This document shows positions 12,001 to 22,481 of a stretch of DNA of 64,000 bases, piece after piece; position 1 is the stretch's first letter; each line of letters starts with the position of its first letter. Position numbers and translations under genes: made by a program. Origin of the DNA: Mansonella perstans (lineage: Eukaryota > Nematoda > Chromadorea > Rhabditida > Onchocercidae). A model generated the notes under the pieces. It saw only the letters and a program-made list of their open reading frames with translations, had not been told where the DNA came from and made no database searches. The stretch is taken from assembly GCA_037074765.1 (NCBI GenBank), contig JBAMDO010000166.1, forward strand, positions 62,001-126,000, read 5' to 3'.

Positions 12001-14313
12001 TCTTAATATATATCCTTCAGATTTTTCGTGACAGCTTAGCATTTGCTGCGTCATTTGACAGCAAGATGGCACCTGTTGTAGCAAAATGGCAACGTATGAG
12101 GCAGTCTGAAACACCTTTAGCTGCAAATGAGGCTGAAGGCCACCATTTACGAGATCGTCCAAAGAATGCTCATGTGTATAATACAAGAAGGTAGCGGTAA
12201 TGTCATATTTCCTAAAACTCATTTAAAATGTCTAACAGCATATTTTTCATAATTACTTTCGGAGGATTCCAAAATATTTCGTGTAGTTTTAAAATGTTTT
12301 TTTTTTCTTTTTTTCTGATTTCATAAAAAGGAGTGGTTGGAATTTCAGTCGTCACGAAGAAAAACAGCGCGGAGGAGATCAAAGAAGTGAGTCATCGGCG
12401 ATTACATTCATACCTAGTCGTTCCGGTCGGTCTGGGAGAATGCCAAGCGGATATTATCGAAATCTAAATAATGGAATATTTATTCCACCGGAGCAAGGTT
12501 ACTTGCATCTGTAATTTTTTGCTAATGTTTTTATTTCTTAATATGTAACGCAAAGTGTGCATTTTTTTATAGGTTCTTCAAATTTGGAGTCTTCTGTATG
12601 GTCTAATAATCAGGTAAGCTTTTTGTTTTTTTTTTGTGTATGTTACAAAATGTCACTTTTTATGATTTGGCTGTAGGTATTAGAGGTATAATAATATTTG
12701 CCGAATATTTTACTTTTCTCCTTTGTTGCTGACCTAACCTTCCGTATGGAGATGAGCATGCTCATTAGTTGATTATTCCAGGATTCTGGTAGTTCAAAAA
12801 GAAACATCACAGAATATAATTATGCAAGGTAGGTTTTATACTGCTAAAAAAATAGAAATTGTTATTCTTCCAAATATGTTTTATTTTTGTGGAAGCTGCT
12901 TTTGTGCATTTAATTCGTCAGTTTTTCCAGGAATCATCAAGCAAATAATAATGTACAATCGGATGACCAGCCAGGTTATTTTTTGGAAATATTACAGTAC
13001 AAATTTTCTTGGGATATTTTTTTAATGCGCAGCTTTTTTATTTGCTCAGTAAGATTATGGGGTCTTGCTTATGTGGCAGTAATATATTAGTTGAAATGAT
13101 AAATGTATTTATTGGCGTTGGAGTAAGATTAGAATTATGATTTCATGACAGTGATTTGTAGAAGCATTCTTATGAATACTTCACTTACATGTTGTGTATT
13201 ATTTGAAGGTCCGTCTGGACTACAAAGCAAAAATGGTCTGATGAATCTAAGAAGAAGCTCGAGAAAAAAAGAAAAGCGTTACAACTTGTTAGTTTTTTTT
13301 TTACTCTTTTTTTATCCTAGACAGTTCTCACTTACAATTCTTAAGAAAGAAATGTTTTTGTTCAATTGGTAAACTGTTATTACTCAGGATACGTGCTTAA
13401 TTGTTTTCTGTATTATCTTCACAATTGAATATAAGATCAATAATCTTATTACTGTTTCATATTAATTACTTACTTAATCAAATAATGTTTTTATTCAGTA
13501 GGAAGGTTGTAATTTTAGCGGTACTGTGACAGCAGCGGATGAAAGTGGTGAAGATGCAGTGAAAGATGATGATGTATCATGTGATGGAAAAAGCACGGCT
13601 GAAATAGATGATGAATCGTTAAGTGATTGTAGTTGGAATATGCGAACAAATAATGCGAAGAAAAATAAAAAGTGCTTTTTGTTTTTTTTTTTTTTTTGTT
13701 TTTTTTTACTGAAACGAGAACGGATTAATAAGTTTTAGAAATTTTTGATTTAATTTAAAATGATGCATGTGTGAAGTTCCATAAATTCGAGGATAAGCTT
13801 TCTCCAGAAAAGGTTTTTAATTTTTTCTTTAGGTGACGTGTTTTGTTAATTTATGATGAAAAAACCCATAAAATACATATAAAATAATGTTTTCATCACA
13901 ATATGTTCATTTTATTAGTCCATGATCAAAGTTTTGTTGTTCTGTTCAGGATTTAAATTTTCAGCCATCGAAAACGGGCATGCGGAAGTCAAGAAAATGG
14001 GGAAATTAACAAGAAGCGACGTCGACAAACCACACTGAAAAAATTCAGGAGCGATACAAGTTCTACGTCGTACTCCATGAATGGGCAGGATTCACCAATG
14101 ACAAGAACATATGCAACTAGAAATCGACAAGGACTTTTGAATCACTCAGGTGCACAAACAAATGGTGACAGTCATACTCGGATTCGATTAAGACGATCCG
14201 CTCAACGAAATGTCAATTATAATGAGAATAAAATTAGTGATGGCGATAATGACGACGATGAGGCATCAAATAGTAGCGCAAAACGGAAAAAAACTCGTAA
14301 GCATGATAAATAG
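1..14313 (+). CDS. BRWD/PHIP-type WD40-repeat and bromodomain protein (5' partial)
   Basis: The gene enters the window mid-coding and ends at TAG 14311-14313. About 34 exons give roughly 1,700 residues. Order seen: an N-terminal helical exon (247-335, containing [11 protein letters not shown], like the PHIP N-terminus), a WD40 propeller (exons 1392-5654, with [25 protein letters not shown] and [10 protein letters not shown]), a conserved post-propeller block ([17 protein letters not shown]), an acidic Ser-rich linker, a cryptic-Tudor region, a canonical bromodomain, a degenerate second bromodomain and a basic tail. Family knowledge: PHIP (DCAF14) and the BRWD proteins are CUL4-DDB1 substrate receptors that read H3K4 methylation and acetyl-lysine in the nucleus. 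Exon phases agree throughout except at the start of the exon ending at 7131, where the acceptor is uncertain (6821, 6872 or 6908). The start codon lies upstream of base 1. Identification is firm; which of BRWD1, BRWD3 or PHIP it corresponds to is not meaningful in nematodes. Confidence 0.95.
2690..2960. repeat. Degenerate AAT/GATAAT microsatellite in an intron
   Basis: A run of interrupted ATA/AAT/GAT triplets within the intron 2590-3848 of the BRWD/PHIP gene. It creates a spurious open frame on the minus strand and has no coding look. Confidence 0.8.
3073..3113. repeat. Perfect 19-bp inverted repeat with 3-nt loop
   Basis: The left arm TCTTTAAATTCTTTACCAA (3073-3091) and its exact reverse complement (3095-3113) are separated by GTT. 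It lies inside a large intron of the BRWD/PHIP gene. The pairing stops abruptly at both ends and the loop is too short for a typical microRNA precursor. Confidence 0.9.
7742..9618 (+). other. Cryptic-Tudor-like region of the BRWD/PHIP protein
   Basis: Exons 7742-8068, 8556-8665, 8876-8970, 9240-9410 and 9521-9618 encode [16 protein letters not shown], then [25 protein letters not shown] and [13 protein letters not shown]. This is the order of blocks in PHIP between the acidic linker and the first bromodomain, where a methyl-H3K4-binding Tudor fold has been described. The GDEVYYFRQG-type and W-D-x-G-[DE] signatures are preserved. Confidence 0.85.
9862..10467 (+). other. First bromodomain of the BRWD/PHIP protein (canonical)
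   Basis: Two exons encode [30 protein letters not shown] and [14 protein letters not shown], followed by [14 protein letters not shown]. The ZA-loop Pro-Val and Tyr-Pro-Asp-Tyr and the acetyl-lysine-contacting Asn of the FN-x-P motif are all present, so this domain looks competent to bind acetyl-lysine. Confidence 0.9.
10721..12190 (+). other. Degenerate second bromodomain of the BRWD/PHIP protein
   Basis: Exons 10721-11012, 11349-11501 and 12021-12190 align in position and helix pattern with PHIP bromodomain 2: [13 protein letters not shown], then [20 protein letters not shown], then [20 protein letters not shown]. The Pro-Val-Asp and Tyr-Pro-Asp-Tyr ZA-loop motifs are absent. At the position of the acetyl-lysine-contacting Asn (Thr in human PHIP) the best alignment puts Ile. 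Phase 0 is kept across the exon joins. Confidence 0.7.
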
Positions 14314-17300
14314 CGTAATTATAATTTCCAAATTTTCATGGAATCAAATGTATCTATTGTCTTGTCTAAAAATTTGTTATGTACATCGGCGAATTATTTT
14401 AACTCGGATATAGAGTGAATTTAAATGAGTGAGTTGAAGTGGCCACAAGATTTAATCAAATTCGAAGTGTTCTATACTCTGCGAATTTATAATAACGAAA
14501 CCTTACTATGCATTTTAATTTTGCTAAAGATTTCACAATATTTTATGGCATATATTTCAACTTTCCATCAACTTAATTTTTCATTTTATTTAAGTTCCAA
14601 ATTGTTATGCTTACATATGCTTACCATATTGAGGCTTCCTTTAGGTATTTGTGTGATATGTTTATATCTTTTTCAACATTTACGGTAAATGTTGAACATC
14701 AGTTATGCTTGTTATAGACAAGAATGAGCATCAAGAGTAGACATGAAGATATTTGTTTTGCAAATTATATATATATGCATATAATATGTATGTTGTATTA
14801 TAAAACTTCTTAATATCGAATAGTTTCTTTATTGAAATCAAAAATTTAAATTTATTCAAATTTTCAGTTTTTTTGTTGTTGCAAATATTTTTATTATTTG
14901 CTAATATTTCTGTCTAATTTGACAGAAATATTTTTTTCTTTTTTTTTAATTAAGACAGTCATTTCGGCTTTGTTAATATATGTCGGAAATGATTTGAATT
15001 TTAAATGGGTCAGTATGATAGCTCGTAACTTTTTTTGCTGATTTGTTAATGCTTATATACTGAAAGCAAATATGTCCTGAAACACGGGAGTGACATGCTG
15101 AAACACGAAAGAGAAGGCGAAAGTGACGGGAAATGTGTGCTGAGATATGAGAGAGAAAGAATGAGAATTCAGGCAATGTTTTCGGTCTTGCAGGTCAATT
15201 TAAATTAGGAATCGAATCATTTGGATTGAGAATGAGCAATTGTATTTTTGATGATCATGATTCATTTATAGAGCTTCAAATTGTAAAATTCATTTGTTCC
15301 ATTGTTTATCTGCCGTTCTATTTTTTTTTTTTTTTTTTTTTTTGTAAATTTTTGCGTCTGTTATATTGGAATTTAACAAAAAGTGAAATTTTGCTTTTTA
15401 AATTATGATTATCATTTACTGAAGAAGACTGGAGAAATTTTTGCTTTTATATTTTTCTCAAATTAATGGTTTCTTCTTTTTATTTCTTATTTATTGATCT
15501 ATGATCAATTCAACAGATGTTATGGTTGGAATGTAAATCTAAAGCGGTCATTTCCGAATCTTGACAGGATCATTTATGATTCTTTTCTGTACGATAAAAA
15601 TGAATAAAATTTATTCGCTTCATGAAAATAACACAGATTTTATATTTCCATGTTAAATTACAAAATTAATCAAAATTGGTGATCGGTGCTAAAAGCCATC
15701 TTTTATGGATCGGTTTGATTCATGGATCACTTAATTCCATCTATTGCAATTCAACATTCAGTTTCGAATCTTAATTATTTATTTGAACTGATAAATTTCC
15801 GGATCTTGGTGGGATTATTTATGATTGTTTTCGGATGTGGTTAGAATGGCTAAAAGATTTTGAAATCGTAATTGTAATTTTTTAAAGTTTCTAGATCGAA
15901 ATTTTAAATTACTCAAAAAATTGCATTTAGCTATAAAAGTACATTAAATTGATAATTTGTGATACTGAGATTGAATAAATAGCATAATATGTATTTATTT
16001 TTATGTGTACTAATTAAAATAATATACGAATTGAAAGTATAATACTCCATCCAAGCATAAAATTCCCCTTCATATATAAAAATAAATAAATTAAGCTTGA
16101 ATATTTTCAGTTATTGTTTACAAAATTATTTACTAATTAGTAAGTCAGTTAAAGCAAATTTTGTTGTTCGAAAAGTTAGTGGAATTTAAACCAACATGTT
16201 TTTGTTGCTTAATGCGGACAGAAATGGAAAATTTTAATAAAAATTTTTGTTCGATTTCGGTATAGTTCAGCGAATGGGAAATTAATGATTCGTTCACGAA
16301 TAAAAATTTTTATAGTTATACTTTTTATATACTGAAATGTCCACTAATCATTGTTAAACAATCGAATCAAAACAAGTCACACAGGTTAGCGGTCAGTAAA
16401 AGTCACTAACGGCCGCAAAAACTGCAAAGTGAATAATTGCAAGCTGAGTAATTCTAAGAAGCTAATAAAGAAGCAATTTTTAATTCATTAAATGAATAAA
16501 TATTTAATATTATATATCACGGCCTAGAGGTCATGGCCAGAAGTCGTAGTTTCTCTTAAAAAATTAACTTTTTAATTGTTATCTTTCTAAAATTAAAAAT
16601 GTTTTTTCTTTTTTTTTTGTTTCAATGAATGATTGCATAATTTAAATCGATGATACAATTGCAATAATCAATGACAATGACTTGAAGATGAATAAGAAGA
16701 ACCTTTTGGAATAACATCTTTTTTTTTTTTTTTTAATTTTAAACTATATTTCATTTTTTTTGATTTAAAAAAATGTTCAACGAGAGTTTAAATTCAGTGA
16801 ACACGATATGGTCGATCATCTCTGATGATAACAATGGATCATCACTAATTCATGACAATGACGGATCTCTCTAACTAATGATAATGATGGATCAAGTTAT
16901 CTCTAGCTGATAATAATGATGATTTTTTTAATTAACTTTTAAAGTTTTCCTGAAAAAAAACTACCGATCTAATTAACTACTTCTTCTCTTTTTATTATTT
17001 TCTTTAAAATTTTGCTTGGAAAAATCAGTCGTATCATTGTTCATTTTCAGATGATGATAAATCATTATTATTTATAGTGTCTATTCGTAGTTGAAATTCG
17101 AAATTAAATACTAATAGGAGAAGCTACCACAGAGATGGAAATGATGACGCTGTGTTGTCCATAGCAACGGATGAATATGTATGTATATGATAAGCATGTA
17201 GCAAACGATTAATCTTGTCATTTATCATCATTTCTGGAATATTTATTATTTCCTCATTCCACAAATCTTCATGTATTCCGGTAAAGATTGTGTCTAGAAA

Positions 17301-17352
17301 GTGAAATGTATGATAAGATGAAATTCCAGGAACACAAAACGATTATCAAACA
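14314..17352. other. Intergenic region between the BRWD/PHIP gene and BBIP1
   Basis: No gene with supported codons or splice pattern is seen. It holds a 12-bp-arm inverted repeat at 14903-14932 (AATATTTCTGTC and its complement), T-runs near 15321-15343 and 16724, degenerate tandem GGATCA/GATAATGATG repeats at 16800-16925, and the X-box upstream of BBIP1. The 3' UTR of the BRWD/PHIP gene must lie at the left; no clear AATAAA follows within several hundred bases. Confidence 0.6.
17154..17168 (+). promoter_or_regulatory. RFX/DAF-19-type X-box upstream of BBIP1
   Basis: GTTGTCCATAGCAAC fits the general RFX half-site pattern RYYNYY, 1-3 nt spacer, RRNRAC. Its last 14 bases match the C. elegans ciliary X-box consensus (GTNNCCATRGNAAC) at every fixed position but the first. 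It sits 185 bp before the BBIP1 start codon, inside the range usual for worm X-boxes. BBSome genes are classic DAF-19 targets, so position, pattern and gene agree. Binding is inferred. Confidence 0.7.
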
Positions 17353-17900
17353 ATGGACAGTAGTGAGTTGAAGGAGATATTGGACGCCAAAAACGGTCTT
17401 CTTTTTAACGAAGAAGAACTTAGCCCAGTTTTCTGTAAACCGAAACTTATCCCACTCAAATCCGTAACTCTTGAAAAGTTGGAAAAAATGCAAAGCGAAG
17501 CAATGGAATTAATGAAAAATATGGATGAGAGCAATAATGAAAAACTAACAGCGGTAAAATTTTCATTGTCAAAATTAAATTAGTTAAGAAATAAATCGCT
17601 GTTAGTACTATTTGATTTAGAACTTACAAGATGAGATAACGTGTAAAGTTGAGTCTGCTCAGTAATTTCAGAATATGTCATATGCGAATCAGCCCTACAT
17701 ACCGTTAGTAACTAATTTATCACCCGTATTTATTTTGGTTTTCAATATGATGAATTTATATTTCATGAAATTAGAAATACAAATTATAAAATAAATTTCA
17801 GGAAAATACGGAATATAATCCAAACGAATCTGAAAAAAGCACCACTGATATTTGGACTGCCGAAGGAAATCAGGAAATAACGACAAAAACCGCAACCTAA
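17353..17900 (+). CDS. BBIP1: BBSome-interacting protein 1 (BBIP1/BBIP10)
   Basis: Exons are 17353-17553 and 17802-17900, joined in phase 0, giving 99 residues. The core FCKPKLIPLKSVTLEKLEKM (residues about 28-47) matches the diagnostic CKPKLLPLKSLTLEKLEKM of vertebrate BBIP1. The family is a tiny helical subunit of the BBSome, which moves membrane proteins in cilia; in nematodes cilia exist only on sensory neurons. An ATTCCAG acceptor ending at 17329, 23 nt before the ATG, is a likely trans-splice site. An X-box lies upstream at 17154-17168. The C-terminal acidic extension (second exon) is longer than in vertebrates. TAA is only 50 bp from the stop of the convergent S6 gene. Confidence 0.9.
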
Positions 17901-17950
17901 TTGTAAAATTATAAAGTATGCTTCATGCAAATCACTCAAATCTATTTAGG

Positions 17951-18832
17951 TTATTCATATTTTCGTGGTTTGGGTCTACCAATAACTTCTGCTTCTGCTA
18001 TCGGATAAGATTTTGGAATAGCCTTCCATTCTTTTTCTGTTCGCTTATAAATCATCTGTCGTGTATAATGCCCCAATTTTTGATTGTCTCGTAGAGCTTC
18101 TACCGATGGTCTGGAAGAAAAAAAAGACGTAAAAAGTTAATAAAAAAAAGTAAAAAATTAACAAAAAGTTCTGCGTACACTAACCAATATTCATTGCTAT
18201 CTTCGTCGCAAAAAAAGAAAGTAGGAATTAACTAAATTTGAAAATTCAATCTAACAATGAATCAATGAGAAATTAAAGTAAGTGATCACCTTTGTGCTGG
18301 TGGCTTTAATAATTCCTCTAGATTACAATGAATAGGCTTTTGTGGTTTTTCGTGCACATAGACAACATGAACTAAGTCAAGATCGTTCCGCAATATTGTA
18401 TTTGTTGTGTCGCGCACTTCCCGCGGCATGAATGCTTTAATTAGGAAGTAGCTGAAATATAAGATTGAATTTTAAGTGCTTTTCTTTTTTGCAATCAATA
18501 TTACTTTCATCTCATTTACTGATACAATAAAATTAATAAGTAAAGCTACTTTGATGTGTATACATATTCTGTTGTTTGCTTTTTTATACGCCTAAATGGC
18601 AGGTCACGATGTCCAAGGCTCTCCAATTTCTCGATGATAGCACCATTATCAAGTAGAACTTTTGCGGCACGACGTATTGTGGTATATAATTCTGACTGTA
18701 AAATTTTATGTCAAATTTGAACTGATTTCAAAATAATGATAATAAAAGATTTTGGCAGAAAAAAAAGAAACTAAAAAAGATGCTAACCTTAGCCAGAGAT
18801 CGAGTAATTAAAGTAATTTCATATGCTGGCAT
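17951..18832 (-). CDS. mrps-6: Mitochondrial small-subunit ribosomal protein bS6m (MRPS6)
   Basis: Minus-strand exons are 18788-18832, 18550-18695, about 18291-18451 and 17951-18110, giving about 170 residues. It begins MPAYEITLITRSL, as in bacterial and mitochondrial S6 (MPRYELALI). The second exon carries LLDNGAIIEKLESLGHRDLP, matching the G-A-I-x-x-L-E-x-L-G-x-R-x-L-P block, and the third has YFLIKAFMP and LDLVHVVYV, the two inner strands of the ferredoxin-like fold. The C-terminal extension (PSVEALRDNQKLGHYTRQ onward, ending GRPKPRKYE) goes beyond the bacterial length. The role is 18S-side assembly of the mitochondrial small ribosomal subunit. It is convergent with BBIP1, and the two 3' UTRs must overlap or abut. 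Confidence 0.93.
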
Positions 18833-20217
18833 TTCAAAAAATCATCAATATAAGCAACCAAGCAATCAAAGAGTAATTACAGGTAACCTTCGAGAATAAT
18901 TCTAAAAAGAAGTGATTGAATTAAAAAAAAAAAGTTCCTGCTATTCCAAGGTATAAAGTTTAGGTTTGCTAAATGATAATAGTAATCGTGAAAATTCATC
19001 GCATCACATTGTCAACACATATGTCAGCAAGCAGAACTTCTTCGAAACCTAGAAGGTTGGCACAATTTTTCTGACTGATGCCAACATTTACTGTTTTTTT
19101 TTCTTGGCTAAACCGAGTGAAAAAAAGAATTGATATTTCTAATAAACATACATATATAAATATAATCAACGTGGAAATCGGAATATGTCAAATATTTTAC
19201 ATCCGTCCAACAATCTCTGGACTATTTGAAAATCTACAATATCACCTAAGTGTTTTAAATAAGCATCAAAACCCACTCAAAAAGTCATATTTCATGCAGC
19301 GCTCAGAATAATTCTAATGCAACTTGCACTTTAAGTATACAAAATTATCAAATCAATCTAGAAGATTTGAAGATATTCATAATTCTTGAAGCTATCTTTA
19401 TGTAATTCCAAACGCAATAAATACACAACTTCTAAAATAATTATTCAATATCAGATTAAATACATATTCCACTGGAATAAATATTATGTAAACGCTGATG
19501 GAATTGATCCCATAAAAAAAAAAAAAAAAAAAAAAACTTGCTCAATTTGAAAACTTCAATGTAAATTTTTAAATCTAACAAATAAACTAAACTATTTAAA
19601 CATTTTGCAAATGAAGGAAGAGAAATACTTGCCGGAAGACAATAGCACAAGAAAACATATTTCCCGAATCGAAAATGCAAATGACAGTGAAACTCCTAAA
19701 ATCCTATCAAATTTATCATAACTCGAATGCCATTTAGACAATTACAAGTGCAAAAAAAATTACAACTACAATTGAATTAAATTAATTTACAAAAGAAAAA
19801 AAATGGATGTCATGAAAATGAATCGAATGAATTGACAATTGTGAAAATCACATTATATAGATTATTTCAAACATTCCCAATATTATTTATATTTACAACA
19901 AAAGTGACTTCAAATTTAATTGCTCAATTTTGTAATAATTCAAGATAAGCAAATACTAACCAAATGAAGCTTCTATTGATTTGCTACTTCATCAAACTTA
20001 TAGCAATTGATGACAAGTAACACAGAAAAAGAAGGAAAAAGAATGAGTAAGATCTACAGAAGGCAAAAATTTATTAAATTCGACAAAAATATATTATAAT
20101 CAATTATCTCGTACTATTGTAATTAAATTTTACATTTGTGTTATTACACATAAAACACATGTGCCCATTATATACAAGAATTGATTCACATTAAGTCAAT
20201 GATAAATGCTGGTGCTT
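18833..20217. other. Intergenic, no gene seen
   Basis: AT-rich sequence upstream of the S6 gene and downstream of the EGF-like membrane protein gene. It contains an A-run of about 22 at 19515-19536. The short open frames here have no splice-consistent continuation or recognisable domain. Confidence 0.6.
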
Positions 20218-22481
20218 CTAAGTGTTTCGAGGAATATTGGGAGACTGGATACGTAATACCGGTAAACGTTGACAAGATGTGTATTCAGGTGGAAGAACTG
20301 CTCCACCGGTCATAGTTCTATTAGCAGGTTGTTGTGATGCTGAAAATGTTGCAACTGCCTGAAATATAGCAAGAATTGATTGAAATGATTGAGATGAATT
20401 GAACATTCAGAAGGATTTGGGCAGTAAAACATTGCAGAACTTGCATAACCATTATAAGATAAATGCTCCAACCGATATGATATTTAAAATGAAACTTTCT
20501 TTAATAAACTTCTAGATGGATCAGCAATTTCTATATTTTAATAAACTTCTAGATAGATCAACTTCTTTGATAAAAAAGAAAAAAGGAAAAAAAAGCATAG
20601 AAAAAAATTAAAAAAACAAAAAATACAGCTCTTCTCCGTCAATACAACAACATACTTCGTCATAAGATGGCGGCGCATCGAATGGCTTCGAAAAATTTGC
20701 ATTCGTTGCTATATTTGGATTCAAAGCCGGTATTGTATCAAGCTGAATTATATACGATGACAAAAAATAATTGTAAGGCCTTAACACCAGTGGGTCACCA
20801 CTATTATCACTTAATAAGTTTTCCTGAAATATGAGACTTGTAATAACTGCGGCTGTCAGGTACATTTTGCTAAATAATTTAATACAGAACCTCACTAACA
20901 TAGAATACATCGAAAGTACTACTAATCTGTGACGGAATGCCAAATATATCATAATAGAACACAGTGAAACTTTAATGAATTTCAGTGATTTTAAAATAAA
21001 AAATGTTCGGTAAAATTGCCTGCATTCGTAGATAAAGTTCATTGCCTGTCCTATTATTGCCTCTTCGCATTTCTAATCCACGACGTCGATGACTGACACT
21101 CTCATCCCACAATTCACTTAGCGATGCTCTTCGACGTCCTGAATAAAAAGAGTTCAATGTTGTGTGCAAAACAACAGCCCTGAATCAATCCAAATATTCC
21201 GCTCCTTAAATGCTACTTTTCTTTTAAACAATAAAAAAATAGAATACTCCGTGAATGTGCAGGTTTCCTTGGAAATAAATCCAAACGACAAACAATACAA
21301 CAGACAATTACAATCGCAATGCATAATAAAGGTAAACCAAGCACAAAACCCCATGATGCCGCGTATTCCTGAATAAAAATTTACTTATTAACGTAATTTA
21401 ACACTGAAAATATTTATCATTTTTTATTAAACTAAACATAGCATAGAAATCTGTGAAAAGATGCTAAACTTGAAAGGAAATTTCTAAAGGCTAATTCTCT
21501 GCTGCCGAAAAAAAAGCACCTGACAAAACTGCCCAGTATACCAATATTCTAAGCATTTACAGTGTCCATTGTCCATCGGACGACCACCATTCAGGCATTT
21601 AACATGTTCACAGTGCTGACCATGTATGTATTCTGGATAGGGACATCTGGAAATTTATACTTTATCACGGCAATCGAAATAAACATTTCTATTCCAATTC
21701 GACTCCAATTATTACCTTGATCTTTCGCAATTTCATCTTCAACCAGTTTAATAATTGTTGCTACTCAATACTAACTCATCAAATTATTTGTCTAGATCGA
21801 TTTCGTTTCCGTAAATTCAACTTTATTCGAAAATTCCCACTATACTGCTCATACAAAGTACACTATTTTCCCATATGAAAAGTAATTACAAACCTGCATG
21901 CGTATTGTACTGGACCAAGCTTGGGTATTTGTTCTAAAGTGCCATTATTGACACAAACTAATTCATCGCATAAATCACCCCGATAGAATTTCGGACAAAT
22001 ACATTCCCCTGGAATTTGAAGTAAAACTGCTGAAACGCCTCAGTCGAAAATTTGAAAGTTCGAGATATGGCTACATGGAAATGCCGAGCACTAATAAGTT
22101 TAGCAAATAATACCTATTAGTATATTAATTCGTTCCAGCCGCTGCTTAAACTTAAGTTATGGAAAATTATAAAAACAATCGCTGAAAGCAATTTCTTCAT
22201 AAAGTTTCCGGTTATCATAACTGTTTTCCGCAATGATAAAACATGTACTCCTCACCTCTTAACGTCTTCATGCCCCCATTGAGGCAAGGTGGTGTTAAAC
22301 CAAGCATTTTCTTCAGATATTCCAGTGTATCTGACATTATATTACTGAAATGAATGCTATCGTTCTTGATGTCGATATTTCCAGCATAACTAATTTTTGT
22401 AGTGTTTTGTAAATCTGCTTTCAAAGATACGGGAGGATTTTCCACAGTATTTGTCACCATTGTCGTTTGTAATGTTGTAGA
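20218..22481 (-). CDS. Single-pass membrane protein with three EGF-like units and PPxY tail (5' end unresolved)
   Basis: Minus-strand exons are 22256-22481, 21894-22008, 21520-21646, 21248-21368, 21020-21138, 20656-20823 and 20218-20358, giving 338 residues from the first exon found. Three short C-x-NGG...C-x-C...G-x-x-C units follow one another: CLNGGMKTLRGGECICP, CVNNG...CRCPYPEYIHGQHC and CLNGGRPMDNGHCKC. Next comes one membrane span (WGFVLGLPLLCIAIVIVCCI, about residues 160-185), a basic cytoplasmic segment (RRRASL, HRRRGLEMRRG) and two PPxY motifs (APPSYDE and LPPEYTS) that would bind WW domains such as those of Nedd4 ligases. One intron needs a GC donor at 21018-21019. The first exon opens in phase 0 after TTTTTTTTCAG with Met at 22458-22460, but no signal peptide precedes the EGF units, so an upstream exon is probably missing. 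No named orthologue is recognised. Confidence 0.8.

Larger units (their letters stand above)
1..14313 (+). other. Exon map of the BRWD/PHIP gene
   Basis: Exons read from phase-consistent GT/AG borders: 1-21, 247-335, 862-921, 1146-1293, 1392-1531, 1961-2059, 2441-2589, 3849-4022, 4161-4332, 4579-4709, 5044-5278, 5443-5654, 5894-6047, 6300-6476, 6613-6655, about 6821-7131, 7510-7624, 7742-8068, 8556-8665, 8876-8970, 9240-9410, 9521-9618, 9862-10117, 10342-10467, 10721-11012, 11349-11501, 12021-12190, 12349-12497, 12573-12613, 12782-12828, 12931-12974, 13209-13287, 13519-13671, 13965-14313. The largest intron (2590-3848) holds an AAT-type microsatellite and a hairpin. The small exons at 12573-12974 encode Asn/Ser-rich low-complexity sequence and are the least certain after the 7131 exon. 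Confidence 0.85.
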
